From a virus, in the IMG/VR virus record IMGVR_UViG_3300037248_000128, positions 1 through 59,642 of that record: DNA of 59,642 nucleotides. One strand, written 5' to 3'. Under the pieces are notes generated by a model. The model was not told the DNA's origin. It ran no database searches and saw nothing but the letters and a program-made list of their open reading frames with translations. A program made the position numbers and the translations under genes. Below are positions 21,411 to 28,746 of this stretch, one piece after another (position 1 is the stretch's first letter; every line of letters begins with the position of its first letter).

Positions 21411-21958
21411 GCGAGGAACGCTGGTTGCCGGTCGTCGGGTTCGAGGGTCTGTACGAGGTAAGCGACTTCGGGCGTGTGCGCAGCCTGGACCGGCTAGCGA
21501 CATACACCACGCCGAAGGGCACGGTGGTGATCCGTCGCCACAAGGGAGTCCTTCTCAAGCCGGGCATAGCGAGCAACGGCTATCCACTTGTCGTTCTCGG
21601 AAAAGGCAACAGTCGTCTTGTGCACGCCCTTGTACTGACAGCGTTTGTCGGCCCGCCCGCCCCTGGGTTCGAGGTTTGTCACGCCGACGGCACTCGCACG
21701 AATAACTGCCTAACGAACCTCCGCTGGGGCACGCGAACGGACAACATGCGAGATGCAGTTCGGCACGGGACGGCGAACGGCTACTCGTCACCCGGTTCCA
21801 CGAACGGAAGCTCGGTACTGACCGAGGGCGACATTCCCCTGATCCGACAATTGGTGCGCAGCGGGCTTCGCTACACCGAAATCGCGCCTAGGTTTGGTGT
21901 CGGGCCCGACACGATCGGGCTTATCGCCCGCGGTCGTACATGGAGCCATGTGCCGTGA
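21407..21958 (+). CDS. NUMOD4-HNH homing endonuclease
   Basis: A 183-residue endonuclease. Residues 4-35 are a NUMOD4 module (ERWLPVVGFEGLYEVSDFGR), the centre an HNH domain (RLVHALVLTAFVGPPAPGFE, VCHADGTRTNNCLTNLRWGT) and the end an HTH-like module (IRQLVRSGLRYTEIAPRFGV) that recurs in the HNH gene at 57963. It sits exactly between two genes with ATGA/GTGA overlaps, so it has become an integral part of the operon. Confidence 0.88.
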   Translation: MSEERWLPVVGFEGLYEVSDFGRVRSLDRLATYTTPKGTVVIRRHKGVLLKPGIASNGYPLVVLGKGNSRLVHALVLTAFVGPPAPGFEVCHADGTRTNNCLTNLRWGTRTDNMRDAVRHGTANGYSSPGSTNGSSVLTEGDIPLIRQLVRSGLRYTEIAPRFGVGPDTIGLIARGRTWSHVP

Positions 21959-22947
21959 GCCTCAACATCATCAAGTGGAACGGTAACCCGATAAGTGAGC
22001 CGGGGATTTACTCGCACGTCCCGATCCTCACGTATCATGGCCCGGGCCTATGCGTCGGCCCCTCAATTAGCTCTTCCGGGTTGCGTACGATCTTCAGCGA
22101 CTCGCCGATGCAGTACTGGATCCGGTCGCCCTATAACCCGCAGCGCCTCACCGAAGAGGAAAGCCGCGCGTTGATTCTCGGACAAGCTGCACACCACCTC
22201 TGTTTGGGCGAGGTCAACTTTAAGAAGGTCTTCGTCGTACGCCCCGACGAGTACCCCGATCAACGAACTGGCGAACTCAAGAAGTGGACCCGGGCCGCCA
22301 ATTACTGCAAGGCGTGGGAAGCCGAGAAAGCGGCCGCAGGGCTTGCGATTCTCACGCCCGCCGAGTTGGAAACGATTAAGGGGATCGCCGGCATCTTGCC
22401 GTGGCAGAAGGGTCTTGAGGACTCCGGGCTGCTGAACAACGCCGTGGTTCGCGCGGGTGCTCTGCAGGGCCTCGTTGAGCACACGATAATCGCCTACGAC
22501 AAAGAGACCGGAGTGTATCTGCGCGCCAGGCCGGACGTGATTCCGACCGCCAGTACCGAGGCGGTCGACCTGAAAACGACGGCGGCGATTGATGACCGCA
22601 GTCTCCAACGCACCCTCGATGACTATAGGTATGATTTCCAAGCCAGTTTGATTAGCCGGTGCCTTGAACAAGCGGCCGATTTCCGCCTCACCAATTTCGC
22701 GCTCGTCTTCGCCTGCAAGAGTCCGCCATACGAAGTCGCCGTCCGCGAACTGAAGCCGTTCGACATGGACGAAGCCGCCAAGGACGTACAGGCCGCCATC
22801 CGCACGTTTGCCCTCTGCATGGAGCGCGGGAAGTGGCCAGGCGTCGGCGGCGGCGAGACAGACGCTAAGTACCTCGAACGCTCCGAATGGAGCCGACAGC
22901 GCGCCGCTGAACGGCGCACGCAGCTCGCGCGGGACATCTTCGGATGA
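21955..22947 (+). CDS. RecE-like PD-(D/E)XK exonuclease
   Basis: A 330-residue nuclease of the exodeoxyribonuclease VIII type. SISSSGLRTIFSDSPMQYWI and ALILGQAAHHLCLGE form the conserved N-terminal part; LRARPDVIP followed by AVDLKTTAAIDDRSL supplies the catalytic Asp and D-x-K; YRYDFQASLISRCL is the following helix. It would degrade 5-prime ends to give single strands for the RecT-like protein two genes downstream. GTG at 21955 overlaps the homing-endonuclease stop. Confidence 0.84.
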   Translation: MSLNIIKWNGNPISEPGIYSHVPILTYHGPGLCVGPSISSSGLRTIFSDSPMQYWIRSPYNPQRLTEEESRALILGQAAHHLCLGEVNFKKVFVVRPDEYPDQRTGELKKWTRAANYCKAWEAEKAAAGLAILTPAELETIKGIAGILPWQKGLEDSGLLNNAVVRAGALQGLVEHTIIAYDKETGVYLRARPDVIPTASTEAVDLKTTAAIDDRSLQRTLDDYRYDFQASLISRCLEQAADFRLTNFALVFACKSPPYEVAVRELKPFDMDEAAKDVQAAIRTFALCMERGKWPGVGGGETDAKYLERSEWSRQRAAERRTQLARDIFG

Positions 22948-23189
22948 GGATCGGTCGCTACGACCCGTCGAAGCCGCACAAGCCTCGGTCCGATAAGCAG
23001 AACGAGCAGTTCCGCCTCGCGCGTGTTCGCGGCCTTTGGTTTCACGCCTACATGCTGACAGGCGAGCGCCGCGAGGCGATGCAGCAAATCGTCGACGACG
23101 AACTGACCGCGCACGGCGGCGAAAGCCAGACTGATCGCGCTCGACGCCAGCGCGCCGAACTAGAAGCTCGATTTGGAAAGGACCACTGA
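22944..23189 (+). CDS. Hypothetical protein between exonuclease and RecT
   Basis: An 81-residue basic helical protein (KPRSDKQNEQFRLARVRGLW). ATG overlaps the exonuclease stop (ATGA), and its stop shares the base with the RecT ATG. Probably an accessory of the recombination pair, without recognised domain. Confidence 0.68.
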   Translation: MRIGRYDPSKPHKPRSDKQNEQFRLARVRGLWFHAYMLTGERREAMQQIVDDELTAHGGESQTDRARRQRAELEARFGKDH

Positions 23190-24727
23190 TGACCGACGCC
23201 CAACTACCCGCCGTAGCCGAGAAGCCCAAGCCGCAGATCGCTGGCGGCGGCGCCGTGGTCGCGCTCGTGCCACAGACGCTCGACGAGGCGTATCGGCTGG
23301 CGGACGCGATGTCGCGCTCCGGGCTCATGCCGAGCAGCTTCAAATCACCCGAGGCGGTGATGGTCGCGATCATGGCCGGCGCCGAACTCGGCTTCGCTCC
23401 TTTTCAATCTTGCCAGAGTCTGGCTGTGATTTCCGGGCGGCCCGTACTTTTCGGCGATGCGATCCCGGCCCTGATTTGGTCGAACGGCTTCAAGCTCAAG
23501 GAGTGGTTCGAGAACGAGGCGGCTGACTACCCCGACGAGATGGCCGCGGTCTGCGAAATCACGCGCCCTGACGGCCAAGTGATTGCGGGGCGGTTCTCGG
23601 TCGCGGACGCGAAGGAAGCGCGCCTGTGGTCCAAAGATGGGCCGTGGCAGACCGCCAAGAAGCGGATGCTAAAAATGCGAGCCCGGAGCTTTGGCGCCCG
23701 AGACGGTGCCGCCGACTTGCTCCGCGGTCTGTTTGTCGCAGAGGAAGCCCAGGACATCCCGCCCGCCGCCGACAACGGGGCCGGAACTGGCATGGTCGGC
23801 CGCCTGCAAGCCCGAGAGGTCAACGTCGATCCCGACGTACTGAACGTCCGCGAGATCGCCAACGCGGTCGACGGCCAGCCCAAGCGCCGCACCCGCCGCA
23901 CGAAGGCGCAGATCGACTTGGACGGACGAGTGGCCGCGTTCCTCAATCTACTGCCGAGCGACGAGCCCATGCCAAGTGCAGAGTACGTCGCCGAGAAGAT
24001 CGACGCGCCGCTGGCCGATGTGATCGAGTCGCTACAGCGCCAAGACATCGAAGTGGTCGGTGCGCCCGACGCTGGCTCGCACATGGAGAACGAGATCGAA
24101 GCAGAATTTGAAGCAGGAGGCGAAGATGCAACGGACGTCGGGAAAGCCGGCGAGCAGTCGACCCCGGTGGAGACGCCGGGGGAGCCTGCCCCCGCTGCGG
24201 AACCTCCCGCAGAGCCGTCGCCCCAAACGCCGTACGCTGTCGGTGACGAAGTGACCTACGCCAACGGCGAGTCTGGCACGATCGTAGGCACCATGGAGTC
24301 AGAACCCGAGCCTGCGGAGGAAGCTGAAGTCGACGAGGGGGAGCCCTCCCCTCCTACCTCCGCCGCCTCGCCGGGCCCGGTTGACCTCTACCGCATGGCC
24401 TTGGCGAATGCTGGGGACTTCGCGAGCGTGCGCGGCATCGTCACCGAGTTCCGCAAGACGACAGCGTTCGGCGACATGGACGCGAGCGAGCGGATCGAAG
24501 TGAACAGGGCTGCCGTCGAACGTCTCAACGATCCGAGCGTCATCGGCGTCCCCGGCGTCGACCAGAACGTCTGGCTGTTCTCGCTCTGGATGGCGACCGC
24601 GGACAACGAGGCGGTCGCGCAGCGGTTCGAGATGCTCAAGCAATCTGGCGACTGGCAGGCGATCCCGCCCGAGCGGCAGGCCATCATCGCCAGCGCCGTC
24701 CATGAGCGGACAGGAGCGATGCTATGA
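23189..24727 (+). CDS. recT: RecT-like single-strand annealing protein
   Basis: A 512-residue protein. Residues 20-190 have the RecT pattern seen in actinobacterial and alphaproteobacterial phages: AYRLADAMSRSGLMPSSFKS, VAIMAGAELGFAPFQSCQSL, GRPVLFGDAIPALIWSNGFK and PWQTAKKRMLKMRARSFGAR. The C-terminal half is unusual: a basic linker (KRRTRRTKAQ), then acidic Pro-rich sequence with VGDEVTYANGESGTIVG and a terminal helical domain. RecT proteins are commonly 250-350 residues, so this one carries about 200 extra residues. It pairs with the exonuclease at 21955. Confidence 0.82.
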   Translation: MTDAQLPAVAEKPKPQIAGGGAVVALVPQTLDEAYRLADAMSRSGLMPSSFKSPEAVMVAIMAGAELGFAPFQSCQSLAVISGRPVLFGDAIPALIWSNGFKLKEWFENEAADYPDEMAAVCEITRPDGQVIAGRFSVADAKEARLWSKDGPWQTAKKRMLKMRARSFGARDGAADLLRGLFVAEEAQDIPPAADNGAGTGMVGRLQAREVNVDPDVLNVREIANAVDGQPKRRTRRTKAQIDLDGRVAAFLNLLPSDEPMPSAEYVAEKIDAPLADVIESLQRQDIEVVGAPDAGSHMENEIEAEFEAGGEDATDVGKAGEQSTPVETPGEPAPAAEPPAEPSPQTPYAVGDEVTYANGESGTIVGTMESEPEPAEEAEVDEGEPSPPTSAASPGPVDLYRMALANAGDFASVRGIVTEFRKTTAFGDMDASERIEVNRAAVERLNDPSVIGVPGVDQNVWLFSLWMATADNEAVAQRFEMLKQSGDWQAIPPERQAIIASAVHERTGAML

Positions 24728-24969
24728 CGATAAGCCCAGTCGATCTCCGCGATCCCGTTGACGTGCACATCGCCGCCCGTCTTCGGGCTCGGCGCCAAGA
24801 ACTGCACATCAGCCAAGGCAAGCTCGGCGTTGTGTACGGCGTCTCCTACCAGCAGACTCAAAAACACGAGACGGGCGCGAACCGCTTGCTCGCCTCGCAG
24901 CTCTGGCTGATCGCTCAAGCGCTCGGGGTGCCGATCGACTACTTCTTCGAGGGGTTGGGCGCGCCTTGA
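24724..24969 (+). CDS. XRE-family regulator
   Basis: An 81-residue HTH protein: RLRARRQELHISQGKLGVVY, GVSYQQTQKHETGANRLLAS is a typical XRE domain, closest in pattern to alphaproteobacterial cell-cycle or prophage regulators, ending with IDYFFEGL. It is placed inside the recombination operon (ATGA overlap), so it may repress late in infection. Confidence 0.84.
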   Translation: MTISPVDLRDPVDVHIAARLRARRQELHISQGKLGVVYGVSYQQTQKHETGANRLLASQLWLIAQALGVPIDYFFEGLGAP

Positions 24970-25388
24970 TTCAAGATCCCGACCTCCGCGCTGCCCGCGA
25001 CATCATCCGCGCAGACAACCGCTCTCGTGCGCGCGCGAGGAAGGCGGAGAGAGAAAAGCGGTCGGCGCCGACGGGAGAGGGCCAGCGGAGGCCGAGAGTG
25101 CGCGAGCCGGCCTATCTAGCGTGGCTCAGGAGACAGCCGTGCGTCTTCGCGTTCACCGGACAGTGCGAAGGGCCAATCCAAGCCTGCCACATCCGAACGA
25201 GTCCGCCAGGCCAGCCGCCGACCGGTCTACAGACGAAGCCTGACGATCGCCGCGCGTGGTCCGGTTGTGCGAAACATCACGCCGATCAGCACGGCATGGC
25301 AGAACTGCGCTTTTGGGCCGCCTACGGGCTGGACCCCTACGAGACGGCCGAAAGGCTGCACGCTCAATTCGAGAGAGGTGACCCATGA
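24966..25388 (+). CDS. HNH-type nuclease (DUF968/NinG-like)
   Basis: A 140-residue protein with YLAWLRRQPCVFAFTGQCEG, then IQACHIRTSPPGQPPTGLQT and WSGCAKHHADQHG. The pattern W-x-C-x...C-x-G-x..ACHIR...G-C-x-x-HH-x-x-x-HG is that of phage DUF968/NinG-like proteins, which bind metal and act in recombination in place of resolvases. The start is TTG at 24966, overlapping the upstream stop (TTGA). Confidence 0.78.
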   Translation: MIQDPDLRAARDIIRADNRSRARARKAEREKRSAPTGEGQRRPRVREPAYLAWLRRQPCVFAFTGQCEGPIQACHIRTSPPGQPPTGLQTKPDDRRAWSGCAKHHADQHGMAELRFWAAYGLDPYETAERLHAQFERGDP

Positions 25389-25726
25389 CCGACAACGCGC
25401 GAACGGAACAGCCAGTTAGAGTGCAGCGTAAGCGTACGAAGGGCTGGCGGATGCCTGAGAACACAGTCTACGTCGGTCGTCCGACAAAATGGGGAAACCC
25501 GTTCAGAGTTGGTTGGGCCAACGCCTACACTGGCGGTCGGCCCGTGCAGGATAAGCGCCACGCCTTCGTGCTTTACCGTTCCGTCGCGCCCGACAACGAA
25601 ACGCTGGTGACCGCCGCTCGCGCGGAGCTTCGTGGCAAGAACCTCGCGTGCTGGTGTCCCGTCTCGCTCTACTCCAACGACGGCTGCCACGCCAATGTGC
25701 TCTTGGAGATCGCAAATGCCGACTGA
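25385..25726 (+). CDS. DUF4326 protein
   Basis: A 113-residue protein matching DUF4326: VQRKRTKGWRMPENTVYVGR, PTKWGNPF, LRGKNLACWCP and CHANVLLEIAN. The invariant GRPTKWGNPF and CWCPxxxxCHA are present. Family function is unknown. ATGA overlap with the gene before. Confidence 0.85.
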   Translation: MTDNARTEQPVRVQRKRTKGWRMPENTVYVGRPTKWGNPFRVGWANAYTGGRPVQDKRHAFVLYRSVAPDNETLVTAARAELRGKNLACWCPVSLYSNDGCHANVLLEIANAD

Positions 25727-26411
25727 CCCTAACGCGCGAACGGAACAGGTGGCCACGGACGTACAGGGGATGGTGGAGGAACAGCCCCGAGATCGCGCCA
25801 TCGTCACAGAGGCGCGGCAATTCGCCCATGCGAAGTTCAACGGCAGAGTGGCCAAGGCGAAGGAACTCATCCGTCGTCTCGCTGACACCATAGAACAACA
25901 GGCCCACCGAGAGGTTCAGTGGCATAGCGGCCTCTCTAAGGCTGGGCGAACTATCCTTGATCTAACCGCGCGCGCTAACAGAGCGGAAGCAGCTCTCGAA
26001 TCCTCCCAATCCCCCAGCCCGGTGTCGGAGAAGCAGAGCGCGAACGGAGTTATCTCGATTAAGGCGGAACTGGAACGCGCCAGAAACTACATGGCGGATG
26101 CGAAGGATATGGTTGGAACCCCTGCTGGAACGCGAGCGAGTTGTTGTGATGCGCTGGGTTGTATTGAACGCGCTGAATACGCTCTCTCCGCTCAACCCCC
26201 TGTATGGACGCCAACCGACGAACAGGGCGCGATGGTGAGGGAGGCGCTCACGAAGGCCGCTGGCTGGTTTCGTGACTATCAGCGACAGCACAAGGCTAAG
26301 GGAACGTCCGAAGGTGATGTAAAGGCCGCGACGAACGCCGCCCGCGCCATCATGTGCGAGTCTGTGCTCCTCGCCCTCAACCCGCTCAGTAAGGGGAACG
26401 CAGATGCTTAG
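25716..26411 (+). CDS. Hypothetical coiled-coil protein, 231 aa
   Basis: A 231-residue helical protein with long charged helices (RVAKAKELIRRLADTIEQQA) and a Cys pair (RASCCDALGCIERAEYALSA). No known domain. Its C-terminus GNADA is encoded by a GGGGAACGCAGATG cassette that also provides the ribosome-binding site of the next gene, as at three other junctions. Confidence 0.66.
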   Translation: MPTDPNARTEQVATDVQGMVEEQPRDRAIVTEARQFAHAKFNGRVAKAKELIRRLADTIEQQAHREVQWHSGLSKAGRTILDLTARANRAEAALESSQSPSPVSEKQSANGVISIKAELERARNYMADAKDMVGTPAGTRASCCDALGCIERAEYALSAQPPVWTPTDEQGAMVREALTKAAGWFRDYQRQHKAKGTSEGDVKAATNAARAIMCESVLLALNPLSKGNADA

Positions 26412-27075
26412 GGCGCTCGATCTGTTTTGCGGAGCGGGCGGGGCTTCAATGGGCTTGGCGAGGGCCGGGTTTGATGTGGTTGGCGTCGATCTTGTTCGGC
26501 AAGCCAACTATCCCTTTCCATTCGTCCAAGCCAATGCGCTCGAACCGCCGTTCGACCTGGGCGAGTTCGATCTTATCTGGGCGTCTCCGGTATGCAAGGG
26601 CTACAGCATTACCGCGAAGCTCTGGCCTGGCCGGGAGCACCCGATGCTGATCCCAGAGACGCGGGCCATGCTGAAAGCGTCTGGCGTGCCCTACGTGATC
26701 GAGAATGTTGTCGGAGCGCCGCTGGTCAATCCGCTCAGGCTTTGTGGGACGATGTTCGGCCTTCGGGTTTTCAGACACCGGCTGTTTGAGTCCAGCTTCT
26801 GGATGATGGAACCAAGTCACGCGGCACATCGCGGCACAACGAACTCTTCCCGCGCCTACAGCACGTTTGATAGCGGCGCGGACATGATCTGCTTGGCGGG
26901 ACACAACTTCCGCCGCACAGACGGCGCGAAGGCGATGGAGATCGATTGGCACACAACCCGCGACGAACTCGCCCAGGCCATCCCTCCCGCCTACAGCGAA
27001 TACATCGCCCGCGCCTTCATCGCCGAGAACTCTAACTCTCGCCAAGCCCTGAAGGACAACGCAGATGCCGGCTGA
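26404..27075 (+). CDS. C5-cytosine DNA methyltransferase
   Basis: A 223-residue methyltransferase. Motif I is LDLFCGAGGASMGLARAGF at the N-terminus, GVDL near 29 is motif II, LIWASPVCKGYS near 60 is motif IV with the catalytic Cys, and YVIENVVGAPL near 98 is motif VI. The target-recognition region is short, and the last helix QAIPPAYSEYIARAF fits motif X. The PC dipeptide is replaced by VC, a variation seen in phage enzymes. Probably methylates phage DNA against restriction. Confidence 0.85.
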   Translation: MLRALDLFCGAGGASMGLARAGFDVVGVDLVRQANYPFPFVQANALEPPFDLGEFDLIWASPVCKGYSITAKLWPGREHPMLIPETRAMLKASGVPYVIENVVGAPLVNPLRLCGTMFGLRVFRHRLFESSFWMMEPSHAAHRGTTNSSRAYSTFDSGADMICLAGHNFRRTDGAKAMEIDWHTTRDELAQAIPPAYSEYIARAFIAENSNSRQALKDNADAG

Positions 27076-27361
27076 CGAGAGCAAGAAAATGACAATCGAA
27101 ACCCTGGCCTACTTCAAGCACCACCCGGAAGCGTCCGACGACTTCTGCATCGAGGTCGATTGCATACGCGGCATGGCCTACGACGCGGCGAACGGCATCC
27201 GCTCTCAATGGCCCTTCTGGAGTCGCCTCTCTGCTGCTCTCGGCTGGGCGAGACGCAATCCAATGGCCGATGACTACATGGAAAGGGCTCACGCCCAGCT
27301 TGTCACGATCGAGCCTGACTACCAAGCCGGCCGCTTCGACGCAGCGAACTTTCGCCCATGA
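27065..27361 (+). CDS. Hypothetical protein, 98 aa
   Basis: A 98-residue protein with an acidic-aromatic sequence (FCIEVDCIRGMAYDAANGIR) and no known domain. Preceded by the repeated cassette (GGACAACGCAGATG here). It overlaps both neighbours. Confidence 0.64.
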   Translation: MPADESKKMTIETLAYFKHHPEASDDFCIEVDCIRGMAYDAANGIRSQWPFWSRLSAALGWARRNPMADDYMERAHAQLVTIEPDYQAGRFDAANFRP

Positions 27362-27729
27362 CCGACCCGGCTGACGAGAGCGAGGAACTAGCGGAAGCGG
27401 TGGCGCATCTTACAATGTGGGCCTCAAGGCTTGAGGAGATACACCCGCTTGGCCACGGAGGCGCGAAGGGGATTCGCCGCCTCCTCTCCGCCCTCTCCGA
27501 CCGTGACAAGCGGATCAAGGCGCTGGAGGAAGGGCTGAGGCCGTTCGCCAAAGAACTGCCCGCGCCGTTCATTGGAACGCACGACACCGATCAGGTGTGG
27601 CTCAAACCCTGGCCCACATCTTACCTAAACGACACCCCAATCTACGCCGGCCAGCGTGTGGGCGACTTCCGCCGCGCCCGCTCCCTTCTCAAGTCTACGC
27701 CCGAAAGCATGGGGAACGCAGATGGCTAA
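27358..27729 (+). CDS. Hypothetical protein, 123 aa, paralogue of 28250
   Basis: A 123-residue protein with a helical first half and RIKALEEGLRPFAKEL followed by YAGQRVGDFRRARSLL. The gene at 28250-28582 carries the parallel segments YEEALKPFAAVQ and ITVGDFRRARAAS, so the two are paralogues. This pattern is widespread in phage small proteins without known function. Confidence 0.68.
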   Translation: MTDPADESEELAEAVAHLTMWASRLEEIHPLGHGGAKGIRRLLSALSDRDKRIKALEEGLRPFAKELPAPFIGTHDTDQVWLKPWPTSYLNDTPIYAGQRVGDFRRARSLLKSTPESMGNADG

Positions 27730-28036
27730 AAGAACCTACCACTGGTGTTCGGTTGGTCGGGCGCCCTTGGAGCCCTGCGCAGTTGACACAGATGTAGATA
27801 AGATGGGCCTGCCAACAAAACTGGCTTATACCTGCGGATGCGCTGATGCCTTCGATTTGAACAACCCTGACTGCAAGCTCGTATTGTATAGGTTGTTCGA
27901 CTGGGCGCATAGCGACAGTACGTCACAAGAACTATACCCGCCGGAGTTACCCGAAGGCATGGGCGGCAGGCGACAAGCAATCTCCCGTTCGCACGGTTGG
28001 AGACCCCCCCCAACGGGGAACGCAGATGGCGGGTGA
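27722..28036 (+). CDS. Hypothetical protein, 104 aa
   Basis: A 104-residue protein with HWCSVG and CGCADAFDLNNPDCKL cysteine-bearing segments, possibly metal-binding. Start fixed by the GGGGAACGCAGATG cassette. Function unknown. Its codon usage appears less GC-rich than that of its neighbours, which may reflect recent acquisition. Confidence 0.6.
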   Translation: MAKRTYHWCSVGRAPLEPCAVDTDVDKMGLPTKLAYTCGCADAFDLNNPDCKLVLYRLFDWAHSDSTSQELYPPELPEGMGGRRQAISRSHGWRPPPTGNADGG

Positions 28037-28253
28037 GGGATACGCAATCATCGATGCAAGCGGCTTGGATGTAGCGACCGTCTCGCCAGACCGACGAGGG
28101 GCCATCGTGAACTGGCTCGTCCGAAACGGGCTGTTCATCTCGGCGCGCATGTCCGACGAGGCCATAGAACTTGCGTGGGAAGATCGCAAAGGAACGGCCC
28201 GCTGCGTCATGGTCGATATCGAGGAACAGCCGTGGCCCGTCCTGAGCCGTTGA
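28026..28253 (+). CDS. Hypothetical protein, 75 aa
   Basis: A 75-residue protein (AIIDASGLDVATVSPDRRGA), probably alpha/beta, with no known family. Start fixed by the fourth GGGGAACGCAGATG cassette. Overlaps the next frame by TTGA. Confidence 0.62.
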   Translation: MAGEGYAIIDASGLDVATVSPDRRGAIVNWLVRNGLFISARMSDEAIELAWEDRKGTARCVMVDIEEQPWPVLSR

Positions 28254-28582
28254 GCGCGGAACTGCGGGCCGCTTTGGAGAGGGTGCCGATGACCGAGCAA
28301 CCAGACTACGCGGGAGCGGTGGAGAGGGTGAGGGAAAGCCTCACGGACTACTACGGCGATATACCCAGCGTGGCGATGATCGAGCAGCAAGCCCTCGACC
28401 TCCGTCTCCTCCTGGCCCTGATCGAGAAATACGAGGAAGCGCTGAAGCCGTTCGCGGCGGTGCAAGATTGGCTGAATCTCGATACCCGAGGCGACCAAAG
28501 CATGTGCTCGCCAACCACCATAACCGTTGGCGACTTCCGCCGTGCTCGTGCTGCTTCTGCCCTTGTGAGAGGGGAGAGATAG
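28250..28582 (+). CDS. Hypothetical protein, paralogue of 27358
   Basis: A 110-residue protein if TTG at 28250 (TTGA overlap) is the start; ATG at 28289 with GGAGAGGGTGCCG upstream is an equally good choice and gives 97 residues. Ends with ITVGDFRRARAASALV, shared with the gene at 27358. Function unknown. Confidence 0.6.
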   Translation: MSAELRAALERVPMTEQPDYAGAVERVRESLTDYYGDIPSVAMIEQQALDLRLLLALIEKYEEALKPFAAVQDWLNLDTRGDQSMCSPTTITVGDFRRARAASALVRGER

Positions 28583-28696
28583 ATGTCGCCTAGGCGCCGC
28601 CTCGCCCCGATGCCACCAGCCGGGAGGATGCTGCGGCGCTGGCGGGGGCTGATCGCTCATCGGCGCATGATGCCCGTCGCTCGCTGCTTCGGCTAG
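28583..28696 (+). CDS. Arg-rich 37-aa peptide
   Basis: A possible small gene of 37 residues with ten or more arginines (MSPRRRLAPMPPAGRMLRRW). GGGGAGAGATAG lies right before its ATG, and it starts one base after the previous stop. The support is position and ribosome-binding site only. Confidence 0.4.
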   Translation: MSPRRRLAPMPPAGRMLRRWRGLIAHRRMMPVARCFG

Positions 28697-28746
28697 TGCT
28701 CAGGCGGCAGCTTTATGGGCGGGAAGGGATTGGGCATTCACGTCAG

